Assembly: GCF_002443255.2 (NCBI RefSeq)
Contig: NW_019211454.1
Span: 8,454,248-8,518,247 of the forward strand
DNA from: Varroa destructor
Lineage: Eukaryota; Arthropoda; Arachnida; Mesostigmata; Varroidae
Reading direction: 5' to 3'
DNA: 64,000 nucleotides
The position numbers and the translations under genes are program-made. Of this stretch, positions 24,132 to 35,375 are shown piece by piece. Under the pieces are notes generated by a model. It was not told where the DNA came from, searched no databases, and worked only from the letters and a program-made list of their open reading frames with translations. The first letter of the stretch is position 1, and every line of letters begins with the position of its first letter.

Positions 24132-24866
24132 ATGAAGTGCCTCATGGTCGCCGCAGTAACCGCTGGTGTGGCAACGGTCCGAGTTACCGGAGGTTACCGA
24201 GGCGGTGGAGGTGCCGGTAGTTATGGGGGCGCTCTGGGTGCCTATGGAGCTAGCGGCTACGGAGCAGGTTACAGTGGGGGCGGGGGTTACGGCGATGGCA
24301 GCAGTTTTGGAAGTGCTAGCTACGACAGTGGAAGTTATGGAGGCGCAGGTTATGTGGACGCAGGTTACCGTGGGGATGTTGGAGGATACCGTACGGGAAG
24401 CTTCGAAAGCGCGCGCTACGGCGGTGCGGATGGTTACAGCGGAAGCTTCGAGAATTCGCTAGGCAGTTACGGAGGCGGGCGTTACAGCAATGCAGATGGT
24501 TTCGGAGCCAAGGATTACGATGGAAAAGGCGGGAGCTATGGCGGTGACGACTATGGCGGTACTGTTGGAATTCTTGGCGGAGCAAGTGGCTATGGAAGAG
24601 GCGCCTATGAAGGCAGTGGCGGTCTGGGTGAAGTCGGTAGCGTAGGACGACGTGGTTATGGAAACGCAGCTGGAGGATATGCAGCTGCATCGACAACGAA
24701 CTCTGTATCGTCCTCACTGACTTTGCCTTCAGTAGGAACTGCTGCTGTAGCGAGGGCTGAACGACTGAAAACAGCGGTTGATCTGTCGGCGACACCAGTT
24801 GCTTCAACGGTGTCATCGAAAAATGAGGAAGTGGGCGAGCAGGACAAGAAGAAGGTAAAAGTCTGA
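24132..24866 (+). CDS. Secreted Gly/Tyr/Ser-rich structural-type protein
   Basis: One open frame of 244 residues starts at ATG with a good context (CATCACCATGAAG). The N-terminus MKCLMVAAVTAGVATV is hydrophobic like a short signal peptide. From about residue 20 to 185 there are irregular repeats of Gly with Tyr, Ser, Ala and Asp, for example GGYRGGGG, GSYGGA, SGYGAGYSGG and DSGSYGGAGY. The last 55 residues lose the repeat and end in a charged tail (EQDKKKVKV). Such composition is typical of arthropod cuticle, silk, cement or other extracellular matrix proteins. Exact role cannot be told. GC content is well above the flanks because of the Gly codons. No close orthologue is recognised. Confidence 0.8.
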   Translation: MKCLMVAAVTAGVATVRVTGGYRGGGGAGSYGGALGAYGASGYGAGYSGGGGYGDGSSFGSASYDSGSYGGAGYVDAGYRGDVGGYRTGSFESARYGGADGYSGSFENSLGSYGGGRYSNADGFGAKDYDGKGGSYGGDDYGGTVGILGGASGYGRGAYEGSGGLGEVGSVGRRGYGNAAGGYAAASTTNSVSSSLTLPSVGTAAVARAERLKTAVDLSATPVASTVSSKNEEVGEQDKKKVKV

Positions 24867-25338
24867 AGAAGAGATGAGCAAAGCCTGAAGTTATGAAGCC
24901 ACTGGAGGTACAAACCAGAAATCCGAAAAGTTATTAAAGAAGATCTCGTCTAGAAGATTATGAACAGGAAATATTGTAGTCGTAACAGCAGTAATAAGTA
25001 CGTGTTAGTTTTCCGTAGTAAGAAAGCAAAATCAAATGAAGATGTAAAACGAAGGGTGTTCTCCTAGCGGATAGTAGCTGAATTCAATTGTGTATAAAGC
25101 AAGCAATCATATGATTAGAGAGTAACAAAAAATCAGCACGAATACAAGCTTTGTTTAATTTTTGTTAATTAAACGAAACCGTTGGCAGTTCTCATGTAAT
25201 TCCTCTGAGTACCGACCTTAAAGGTAAAATGTTCTACAAATAATGAAAACATAAATCAGCCTGACGGCTAAGTCATTGGACTAACGATAAACATCTACAG
25301 ATGAGTGAGTTTCTTTGATAGATTTCCACTCTACTTAC

Positions 25339-25437
25339 TTTAAAATCTTTTATAGTCCCTTGAAGATAATTAGTATACCAATTTAGTATACCTTCCTGGA
25401 GTACCTCCATTTCCAATCGTGAACAGTGTGACGTGCA
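25339..25437 (-). CDS. Candidate internal exon, 33 codons, phase 0-0
   Basis: A textbook acceptor (GCAAATTTCAG) and donor (GTAAGTAG) bound an open frame reading CTSHCSRLEMEVLQ, then ILNWYTNYLQGTIKDFK. Both ends are in phase 0. No partner exon on the minus strand was identified and no family is recognised. Confidence 0.3.
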
Positions 25438-25732
25438 CTGAAATTTGCAGCGCACATTAAATACCAAGCTTTATAAAATAAACGTGCTTTAAATAGAAAT
25501 CATGTCTTATATGGTTATGTTATCTAGTATTCTCTCTTTCTACAAAACATGTCTAAGGTAATATCGCGACCCATTGGGGAGTAAAGGCAATAACTTCTAC
25601 TTAATGATGTAATAGGTACGCCCCTGTTAACGCCACATTAGTTATACAGCTTGTAGTCAGCTCTTCTAATATTTAGCCGTCGTTACTGGGAACTCCCATA
25701 CTGTCGCGATGACTGTACAATGATAACAAATG

Positions 25733-25798
25733 TGCCTACTAAACGTAGGGACGCGTTTGGTCTAGGTTTGAAACCGGGCGTAGACACACTTTATTTCG
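25733..25798 (+). repeat. tRNA-like dispersed repeat, copy A
   Basis: It reads TGCCTACT, CGTAGGGACGCG, GGTCTAGGTTTGAAACCGGG, CGTAGACACACTTTATTTCG. It is closely matched by copy C (11845-11914, minus) and in its 3' half by copy B. It contains a box B-like GGTTTGAAACC. It is probably from a pol III-derived SINE. Confidence 0.5.
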
Positions 25799-26130
25799 TA
25801 CTTGGAGCCAGCCGTACTCGAAACATCTATTTATTTTCACTACTTTTATATTATATATCTCAAATGTACTTTGAAGTTTAGGATGAACGCGGGAAAAAGC
25901 GCTACGATAACTTAAACAGTTAGCAATTTGGTTTCCGAAATGAGGCTTGAGTGGTCTAAAAAAGTATTTTGATTTAAATTTGAACTGCTGTCGTATTAAA
26001 CGTTTTCGGCCCCTATCTTTCTGAGAGAAACTGCTAGAAGTGTATCGCTCTAAGATTTCCGTGTACTGCTAGCTACTCCTCCATAGTGTGTGCTTGCGTC
26101 CGGTATGTTTGCTGGGCAGCGACACGACCT

Positions 26131-26176
26131 AAAACGGTCGAAGTTCAAAACCAATCTATTTTCGTGCTGGAAAAAA
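26131..26176 (+). repeat. tRNA-like dispersed repeat, degenerate copy E
   Basis: It contains ACGGTCGAAGTTCAAAACC followed by a T-rich TTTTCG. This resembles copy B (GGTCGAAGTTCGAATCC). The match is short. Confidence 0.3.
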
Positions 26177-27432
26177 TTGGACATTTACAGCAATGGTCGG
26201 TGGCAATAGCGGACGTAAAGTATAAAACACTGATTAAATATGCTCTATATGATAACGTCTAATTGCCAGTTAGCTTATCAGGATAACTAATTCACAGAAG
26301 TTACCGACTTTAATATCAAAATTTGTTTGGTCTATTTCACACAAAAAAAAAGCGTCCAGCTGCTACCGATGGTGCACGGTCGTGGCTTACTACCCCTCTG
26401 CAGAAATTGACTATAATATTTTGACCGAAAAAATCACCCCGCTGACTATAAACTGCCAAAAAGAGCTCCCCCAGAGTGGCCGTAAGAAACAGGTCCTGTC
26501 CGAGCCTCATTTATCACTCATGCGTCACAGATTGTTTTTTTTTTTTATATGAATTGATTTCGTTGCAGAACTGTTTATTCTCTCGTAGGCGAGAAAATTA
26601 AAGCTAAAGTTAGTTAATTAGGCGCGTTGCATTTAAATACTTTATAGTAGCCCTATGATACGAAAGATTCCTAACTGATTTAACATTTTGTCGATCTTGA
26701 ATCCCTGTCACTAAGACATTTATAACTAGCGTACACTTCAGCATTCCTTTAAGCGTTTACACAACGCTCTAGTGACTTTTTTCGAGCAATGTTAGCACAG
26801 CCTTCTTGTTGCATGCGGACGGCTATATCTTAAAAGCTAGATTCGAAAGAAGTTACTTCGCTTCGAATCACTCGAGTTTACGAGTCACAGAGCTGAGAAG
26901 TTGCGTTGAGCCCTCGGGAAAGTCTCGTAGCGCTACTTGAGAACATCGTAACTAACTCCGAAGAAAGCAAAGGCGAATGCATAATGGCAAAGTGGTAATG
27001 TCCGTACTCGTTGTACATTTCAAATAGATCATAAAAAAACATACATAAAACATTATCTATGTAAATCATCTCTTGTGATAATGCAGATAGTCAAGATGAT
27101 GTATGGCAATCATAGGAACTACGTATCGGCCCGCGCATGATCTAGCATGTATCTGTATGAGATTATGATTTACTAATAGGATTCGATAGACTAGCCTAGA
27201 TAATAGAAACGAATTAGCAAAATCAATACTGCAGTTGATCGTCGCCATTTCTAAAACATGGTGAATTATCTAAACTAGATCCTAATACTCGGAATCAAAG
27301 TTCGAACTCTTTAATAATTGCGCAAAGCTAAAGGCTACTTCAGTGCTGTAAAAGGCTTTTGTACGCTGATTAAGAAATACTACCCTACTGCCAGAGTGTG
27401 GCCTGAGTATAACTACTTTGGGGGGCTTAAAT

Positions 27433-27705
27433 TCAGCTTGAGGGTGGCGCTTTTCGCTTAAACAGGTCCAGAGGCGACGTTCCCGTGTCTCTGAGCTCCA
27501 CGTCATAGTCTCCGCAGTCACTCGCTTTAACGACTCCAGCGATTTCCCGCAAGTCTGTTTTTCTACTAATTTGAGCTTTCCGTGCGAAGAGAACGGCGTC
27601 CCATCTAGCATCATAACTAGGTTGAGGATACTGCGACAACCTCAGATATTTCTCCTTGAAAAAATCCTTGCCGTTTAACATATTCCTCGCCATCAAAGTC
27701 AACAA
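27433..27705 (-). CDS. Possible coding segment, unrecognised
   Basis: A 90-codon frame with balanced codons (YDARWDAVLFARKAQI, TDLREIAGVVKASDCGDYDV) lies in a locally GC-rich patch on the minus strand. A second frame overlaps it (27282-27614), so the reading frame is not certain. No start, splice partner or family could be settled. Confidence 0.25.
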   Translation of the reverse strand: MLTLMARNMLNGKDFFKEKYLRLSQYPQPSYDARWDAVLFARKAQISRKTDLREIAGVVKASDCGDYDVELRDTGTSPLDLFKRKAPPSS

Positions 27706-29583
27706 TAAAGATCAAACCCACAGACCCCATGTCGTCACAGATAGAATCGGACTGCCGATTAAATATCAATACCTACCTCGTTTGTTACGCCCGTTGCTGA
27801 ATGACTGCAACATGAATTAACTACGTTAATTATTATTAATTATATAATATACCGTAGGTAATTATGGAAAATATTCTGAAGAAGTTGTGCGATACAAAAT
27901 CGAAGCACACTATTGGTCCCTCTTGATATTTCTGCGGCACGAGGAACGAGGGAATGAAGTAAAGCAATCCACTTAAAAATGGCTCATACTTTTTGAACCA
28001 TACATAATGTACGAATATATGAAGTGAATAATACTTTCCACGCCGTCGGATAATACGAAGCCGCGGAAGCACGATAGCGCTCCTCAGCCAGAAACGATTA
28101 TGATCTGATAGCTCAGCTCGGAACGCGAACAGATCTAAGCTATTGCAAAATACTTTCATGCATCATGCCCGTACGAGATATGAAATAGACAAAGGATATA
28201 TCTGCTAACTGTACGCGATCCGATTGCGATTCATCTGGAAAACACTCCGATCATAGGGGCTGAGGAGCTGACGAATCGTTTGTTTCATGACTTACGGTAG
28301 AGGCTAAATGAAGACACTCTCCATTTACTCACATTATACATTGTGTCACCACCTTTGTGATAACAGTGGCAAGTTACGGTGGATTGTTAGCCGAAACTTG
28401 GCAGTATTAGTAGTAATATACGGGATGAATCAATTGACTGAGTATCACGATCTTGCCCCTCGATGGATGGATATCAATCATACGCCTTACTAATATCCAA
28501 CTACATAAAAGCGAAAAAACTGTTGGTGGACAATCTGTCTTTTTTGTTCCAACAAACCCGGGCTGCTAAGTAAGCATATCAGTAAGTACCTCGTACCGAG
28601 TAAGCGCCTCGTTGGCATTACAGCGGAATCTTACGACGTATGGCACGTTGACGTCAAATGAACTCGGGTGCTGCTCATCGTTTGTCTGAGCGTCCATCGA
28701 TTGACTCTTAATAAAGCGTGATGCGAGATGTTTTTGCCAGTTACTTTTTGACCAAGTTACTATAAGCGATTATTATGATAGTTATAATTATGGTTATCAC
28801 ACAAAATTACCGTTATATATAGCGTAAGCGTTGCTCTTATCGTCAGGATCCAACGGAACCTGGATCCCGTCCCAAATGATCTTATCGACCCCTATAAATT
28901 CAGCAAATCTCACTGCTACTTAATTTCACATTAACATCTTTGTTTTTATGTTTGGTTTATCGTACTGAGACGTATCTAGGGAACGTATACAATGATTCTA
29001 TGAAAGGGTCAATCGATGCAATTTGCAGTGGGATTGTTGGCAATTAACTATTAGGTCGACACGACTTTAGCATTATCTTGCATATAATAAACAAAAGCAG
29101 AAGCCAACTTGATTTTTAAATACTTATTATGTCAGATTTGAAGTAAATCCCAAGAACAAATTCGCTTTAAAAAATAATTTATGTTAGTATATACATACAT
29201 TGGGGTTATTCTTAACCCACCTTAAGCGATGGGTAAATGTTTGACTGATTGCAGATAGTCTAGATGGGACGCACATTTTTTTTCCGTATGCTGCAATACT
29301 GAAATTACAATGTGGCTTTAACTCTTATTGTAAATTGAATGTTTTTATTTTAGCGTTGCTAGCTATTCTTCTTATATAAACAAGCCATTGGAATGATCTT
29401 CTATTAAATAGAGCATCAAATCCAGTAAGATGCTTCTTGCCGGAGCTCTACCTATTATTAGGTTTACGGGGCTGTGACGAAAAATGTATTTGGTAGAGAC
29501 CTGCAGGATGCAAGGGTTGCGCTTACATGCTATGATAATACATAGCAATAAGTTTATGTAATTCTTTTTTAGAGAAAATAGGT

Positions 29584-29628
29584 ATAAGACTAGCGATAAG
29601 ATAATCATCTTATCTTCGTTAGTCTTAT
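29584..29628. repeat. Imperfect inverted repeat
   Basis: ATAAGACTAGCGATAAGAT and, after a short spacer, ATCTTATCTTCGTTAGTCTTAT form two paired blocks (ATAAGACTA/TAGTCTTAT and GATAAGAT/ATCTTATC) with a small bulge. Confidence 0.7.
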
Positions 29629-31311
29629 CGGAGAGAGGTCATTACAGGACGATTGAAAATAGCTAGGGTAGCCTTATTCCACGGCTTATAGCTTGCTTTC
29701 GTGTGTACCATTGAAAATTCCAATACGCCTAATAACTACAGTCGATAAACCGACCTTGACCACAAGCTGACATTTACTATCTCATTCCATATTCATATTG
29801 AACTTTATCAACTAGAATTGATCATTTTTATCTAACCTAAGGATAGAAAAACATATCAGGTACTTTTGTAATTTATTAAGATCATCTGCTATCAGCTCAA
29901 CCCTGCTGTTATAAGTTGAGCTGCTTTCGAATTAAGCGTGGAGCTGCAATTGGAGACAAGAGAAAAGTAACAAGGTGGTCAATATGTCAGTCTGATCTTT
30001 ATACACGTATCTGAACAAGCGTATCACTAGCGAGCTTTTGGCGTGAACTAAGGCATTGTCACCGTTCCAGGACCAGTCATCTACAGCAAAACTATCACAA
30101 AAGAAAACGCATGCAACGCGTTCGAACGTTCCCGCCAGCTTATTGTAGACTGCTGTACACTGTATAAAACTTTATTCAAAATTTTTTTGTCTCTTTCCGG
30201 GTTCTTTCCTACCATCTACTGTATGCTACTATATAATAAGTGTTGCCTATCATCGAAATAATCCAGTTCGCTAAAAATGCTTATATCCATCTTTATTCCA
30301 AGGATATCTATGGTTACTGTGTTATTTTTCCTAACGTTGTTGATATTTTTAGACGCTGCATATCGTATACGTCGTTCTTAAAACCAAACCAGGATCAAAC
30401 TAGACTGCCTATAAGTATAATATGTCTTAAATGGTCGTAAAAAGACATTCCGTAATTACTCGCAGCATTAAAGCCTACCCAAGTTTATCTCATTTGCTCC
30501 CACCCTAGAATATAACCATCTATGTCCTCTGTATCAATGCCAAGCCCTTGGCTCGCATTTGTTTGCTCATTGCTTTTTTCATCTGAAGTTACTCAAAATA
30601 GGATCTGTGATAATTTGAGGGCAAGTTTATTTCGAAGTTGATATCATAAGTATTGTGCTTGGGATTCTGATCAACACTACAATACGTTGTTGGCAATATC
30701 AAACCACTCAGGTGGAAATATCCTAGCTCAACTTCCATTTATTGTCTAGTTAGATAAAAGACAAGGTTACTGTAATTGTCTCCCCTCCTCTGGTAACATA
30801 TACTGGATTATTATAAACTTGCGTGTTAACAATGGATCCAATCCGCTGATGATACGTGAGAGCCGGTAAGGCTAATCGAAAGTAGTCACACTGGCAAGTG
30901 CTGCAAGCGGTTAGAGTTGCAGGGCTGAAAACCACAAGATTAGTAACACTTCAAAAAAATAGAAAAAAAAAAAGCGTTTTATTGAATAGCCCCTATAGTG
31001 CCCCTATGATTATTAGTATTTCGGGGATTTCCGCCATCGTCGACGATACGCCGCAGTTAGCATGCTTAGGGCTGACACACGCTACCATTAGATCCTCCGG
31101 GGGACATTCGCAATCTGGCTCATTTAATGCGATCACTCTCTTGCCCTGTTAATAGTTACCCGAACGTCACGGCGCGTGCGATCCCCATTTGGGTGAAGCG
31201 CCAGGGTAACCACTGTGTGGCCTCAGCGCACTGAAGCGACGCTTCATGCTAGTTGAAATCAGCATCTGTCGATCAGTAATCACACATTACGCGGCCCATG
31301 TCGTGAACATC

Positions 31312-32274
31312 ATGACACGACTTTTTCACAGTCGATACGCTCTGCAATACGTTCTTATGTGTTTAGTGGTTATTATGCTGGCGTCCGGGAACGACCTTTT
31401 GAATAAGGTTAGGTCAGATGTTGCAGTTACCGCCAAGGAGTTCATTTTCTCCGGATTTCGTGGTAGCCGTTTGCCGTTGTCAATTGAGGGAGAAGCATCT
31501 AATGCGAGTAATGGAAAATCTTTGACTCCTTTACCAATAAGCCCATATGTGCCACAGTCGCAGAAAAAATTTACGTTAGATCTAGAATCAGCCAGTGAGA
31601 GGAACGCTGTTCCAGCAGCCCAAGTTTCCTCCGAAGATAGGCAACATCCCTCCTACGCTTCGTCGTATTCGATGTATGGGAGTTATGGCGCTCTGCAGAA
31701 GGCGCCACATTCCACGAGACCCTCGTCCGCCAATTATCAAACGTCCTTGTTCTTACATCTGGGCGGATACCGGGGTTACGTGTTACCGCCTTCAGTCTAC
31801 CACATGTCACCCTCCCAAGTCGTCTACGAGGCAGCAGCTCCTGTTGACCCCGCTCGGCCTGCAGCTGTTACCGTGATCCAGCAACCTCAGCCCCAACCTT
31901 CGCATATCTACTACCAATACGTGCCATATTTGGCTCCAGTTGCTCCAGAATCTTCGGCGCCGACAGTGTTTCATTCCGTGGCAAATCCCGCGTACACTGC
32001 TAAAGTAGCCCAGCGGATTCAGGCTAGCGATCATGAAGCCACGACAACGCAAAATCCATTGCGAGGTCCGGTCGACTTCGTCCGTTACCTCATGCAGCGG
32101 TATCCTTCGCAAGGCGTTAGTCTTTCGCAGAGCTTTGCAGGGTACCCGCTTAGCTTATTAGTTTCACAATGTGTCACGGAGCGGCCGCTGCGCGATTCGC
32201 TTTGTGATATAGTTAGTGCACCCCAGAAGAAATCGGACTCTGGGAGAAAGCCCAGACAGAATTCTGGATTGTAG
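31312..32274 (+). CDS. Secreted Pro/Tyr/Ser-rich protein
   Basis: The chosen start at 31312 gives 320 residues with a basic N-region and a hydrophobic core (LQYVLMCLVVIMLASG), a convincing signal peptide. An ATG 66 bases upstream would add 22 residues without one. The mature part is low in Cys, with Tyr/Ser (SYASSYSMYGSYG) and Pro/Tyr/Val/Ala stretches (QPQPQPSHIYYQYVPYLAPV), like cuticle or egg-shell type matrix proteins. The last 60 residues hold two Cys (SQCVTERPLRDSLC) and a basic end. The whole protein is in one exon as read here. A family is not recognised, so role is inferred from composition only. Confidence 0.7.
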   Translation: MTRLFHSRYALQYVLMCLVVIMLASGNDLLNKVRSDVAVTAKEFIFSGFRGSRLPLSIEGEASNASNGKSLTPLPISPYVPQSQKKFTLDLESASERNAVPAAQVSSEDRQHPSYASSYSMYGSYGALQKAPHSTRPSSANYQTSLFLHLGGYRGYVLPPSVYHMSPSQVVYEAAAPVDPARPAAVTVIQQPQPQPSHIYYQYVPYLAPVAPESSAPTVFHSVANPAYTAKVAQRIQASDHEATTTQNPLRGPVDFVRYLMQRYPSQGVSLSQSFAGYPLSLLVSQCVTERPLRDSLCDIVSAPQKKSDSGRKPRQNSGL

Positions 32275-32736
32275 TGAAGCTCACTAAAACTGAAAGAGGC
32301 GTCATGACCAACATAAGCTGTTGCACCTTCATCATTTTGCCATCTACCCTTTTTTTCTAGCTAGGAAAACCAATTAGACGTGTACTAAGTTCGCTATGTG
32401 AAAGCTGGACTGGCCCGAGCTTTTAAACATTTTGCGAGGAAGGAAAGGTTACTTGGGGGGTTCCTTTACCTCTGTTTGTATGTATTTCAAAGATATCTGC
32501 AGACGATTAACTACGTCGAATCAGTAAAGTAATGAGAATCTCTGCATAGGGCTATATTTTGTTAACAGTACAGAGTAGATACGGATGACCGTTATTACGA
32601 AATATGTCAATTGGTCACTAATTATAAACGCAATTGTTTACCACAAAGTTGATTGCAGTCAATTTCGTTATCCAAATTGTTCGCTATAGTTCCAAGCTGA
32701 AGTCTTTTGTTTGTTGTATATAGAACCCGTTCACAG

Positions 32737-32742
32737 AATAAA
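32737..32742 (+). other. Polyadenylation signal AATAAA
   Basis: AATAAA lies about 460 bases after the stop of the Pro/Tyr-rich gene, in the right orientation. This is compatible with its 3' end but common by chance in such AT-rich DNA. Confidence 0.35.
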
Positions 32743-34071
32743 ACACGTAGATACAGACGTGCCCATTAATTATTTTACTATAAATAGAATGCTATGGAAA
32801 TTGGCGAATTTTTTTTACGACATAAACCAACACCTTTAAAATAATCTATTTACATCTATATTCCTAAATTAAACTATTTGTTCGACTCGATTCGATCTCT
32901 TTTCTTCAGCTCTTAGTAATAATGAGGTAGTATAATGGAACAAAGCGGAACAGTCAAGCGCACCGTTACTTCAACTTGCCTCTTCCCTCAAAAATGTCGT
33001 AATTACGTGGCATTCATTTGTTCGCCGTTACCCGACCCTAACGTCGTGACAAAAATTATTTTTTAGCGTTTCGTCCTCCATACAGAATATTCACGCTAGA
33101 AAACCTCATTTTGTAAAATTTGGCTAGACCCGCCATCGAAATAGGAAAAGTACATTCAAAGAATCAAATACTATCGAGATAAATATGAACTGATAGTACC
33201 GTCAGAGTACGAAAAAACACCGCGGTACAATATGTCGTATAATTTATATGCAGATTGATAAATTTATATTGATTTACAGTGATGCAGACACACGGCCGGT
33301 AAGCACAGTGCAAGATACAACGTAGTTGTCAAGACCTGGTACTTGCGTTGTCTTGGCAAAATAATGACTCTATCAAATACCTCTGCTCGTTTAGAAGTAT
33401 TCTATGGCAATGTTTGTGTTAAATAACGTGCATAACATCTTCACAAGGCGAACCACTACTTTAAAGGATTTTTTAAGCTTTGACTAGGATAAGCGACCTT
33501 CACCGAGTTTTCCGATTTATTCCATATATACACGATACACGCCATCAGTAGGTAATTATTTATCTAATTCTGAGACGTAAATTCTTCTCCATTAGCACAT
33601 TAAATGATCAGAAAAAGACGAAATATATAATAAAATCTTATTCATAAAAATCCTTCTTTGCTCGTCGTTTAAAGCTGAGATTATATGTATACCACTTCAT
33701 TAGTTGGGGCCTTCGAATAATCGTGCCTCGCTTCCGGCAGATTTAGTTACAGCTTTAGGTACAACGACAGCAGCAGGCGAATGACCCAACAGTTTTCTTG
33801 GTCGATTTTACGAGGTCCAATTCTTAGGACACTATTAGGACGAAAGAACGGTTGGAACAGCTGGGTGCATTTACATCAGTCTTTAACGATTAAAAAGCTA
33901 GAACTAAACGTAGTGTCGGAATTTCACATCACCAACGTTATCTCATGAGGAATCAAGAGACATTATGCCGAATACGAATTTTCATCATTTGTACAAGTTT
34001 ATAAAACTAGTCGCACGACCAGTTAGTATAAGCTAAGACCTCGAGACCCGTAGCTAAAATCATAATTTCAG

Positions 34072-34256
34072 ATGAGTGTCCAAAGGAAAAATGTTCCATT
34101 GGCAGTTTGGAGAAAAAAGCGCAAATTCACAGTGCAAAACTGAGACAACTAAAAACAAAAAAAACGAAACCCAGCCAACATTTTCTAGGCCTAAAAGCGG
34201 CTTGCAAGGACGAGCCACAGCAAACCCTGGACCAACGGGCCCTTACAATAACTTGA
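34072..34256 (+). CDS. Candidate terminal exon, Lys/Gln-rich, unrecognised
   Basis: After an ATAATTTCAG acceptor, a frame without any ATG is open for 60 codons to TGA: ECPKEKCSIGSLEKKAQ, then LRQLKTKKTKPSQHFLG and KDEPQQTLDQRALTIT. It is entered in phase 1. A different frame here (34076-34279) is more repetitive and less protein-like. No upstream exon was found. Confidence 0.35.
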
Positions 34257-35353
34257 CTATTTTTAATAATTTTAGATAAAAACTCGTCGCCATTTCGAAC
34301 ACAAACTCATGATACAATTTGTTAGCGTACGCGAGTAAATTTCGAGCGCATTGGATTTTCAACAAATCGCGACGCGTCCGCTGACAAGTACGTGTAGCGA
34401 TTTTGGTAGGACGTCTGTAGGTCCAGTGCTCTCTTAAAAAACGCAGGCTTCATCTCGTCTACCGTACATAATTGAGCTGTACCAAGCTTCTCCCAGATAA
34501 GCTGATGCAATACCGGGCGTTTGATGTAAGCTTCATCTTAAATAAGCGTATTGCCGTATTCGAAGAGAGAAACGACGGCAACACTTACTAATAATGCTTG
34601 TCTGATGCGTTCTGTTATACAATTATGAACCTTGATTAGCACAAATGCTTCACGTATTCTACAGGCAGACAGTGTAACTAGACGACACAGCATTTACTGA
34701 GTATCTTTTCCGAGGTTTTGTTAAGAGTACAAGGAGATGTGTAGAATAGGGTATTTAGGGTATTCATTACCGTGTCAAAGGCTCTTTCAAGAATCCCTCG
34801 AAGCAGGAAAATTACTTGTGAGTAGTTCTCGTAAATGAACAGCATCATATGTTATGTAGACCGATTAGCCCATAAAATAATGATTGAGGACAAACATGTT
34901 CGTGGATAAAAGTAGGTTTTCAAAGAAGCGACCAATTTCTAAAAATCTGCTTATATAAGATATACGTATGGATTCAGCTTGACCTGAGCCGCAAATTGTT
35001 CAGTAAAAGACACCTCAACATACTGTTCACAATCAAACGTAGTACTTACGCATAGATCCCTGAACGGATGGCCCGTGATGATCAGACCCAATACAGGTTC
35101 AAGCTTTCTTCACATGTGGAGCACCTTCTGATTGCCACTAAAAGCGACCGATATGTCCTGTTGCCGAACATCTGACGAATTAATGAAAGTATCATAGTAA
35201 AATACCTTCTATGTAAAAAGGAAGAAGTTTATTAAAAGCTAGTAATTTCCCACATACGGTCAAATGCGTCACAATAACCTACTAATAGTAATTTTATGGC
35301 GCATTTGCAACAGCTATGGCCGATAGAGCTATTTAGCTAGGCCTTCGTAAGGG

Positions 35354-35375
35354 GCTGTAAGGCATGCCTTACAGC
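35354..35375. repeat. Perfect 22-base palindrome
   Basis: GCTGTAAGG CATG CCTTACAGC reads the same on both strands (9-base arms around CATG). It is flanked on both sides by TTCGTAA. Confidence 0.9.

Larger units (their letters stand above)
24867..31245. other. Interval between the Gly-rich and Pro/Tyr-rich genes
   Basis: This is mostly AT-rich non-coding sequence. It includes the 3' flank of the Gly-rich gene, the repeat copies A and E, the small candidate exon at 25339-25437, the uncertain coding patch at 27282-27705 and an inverted repeat at 29584-29628. I see no other gene. Confidence 0.4.

Noticed and set aside
24166..24462. 98-codon Val/Met/Glu-rich frame on the sense strand
   Set aside because: It is a shifted reading of the same Gly-rich repeats.
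24316..24816. 166-codon open frame antisense to the Gly-rich gene
   Set aside because: It is the reverse of GGN/TAY/AGY repeats, which gives His/Leu/Arg/Asn-rich nonsense with few stops. The sense frame has the signal peptide and repeat logic.
27836..28159. 107-codon minus-strand frame
   Set aside because: Phe/Leu/Tyr/Ile-rich AT-driven composition with no supporting signal.
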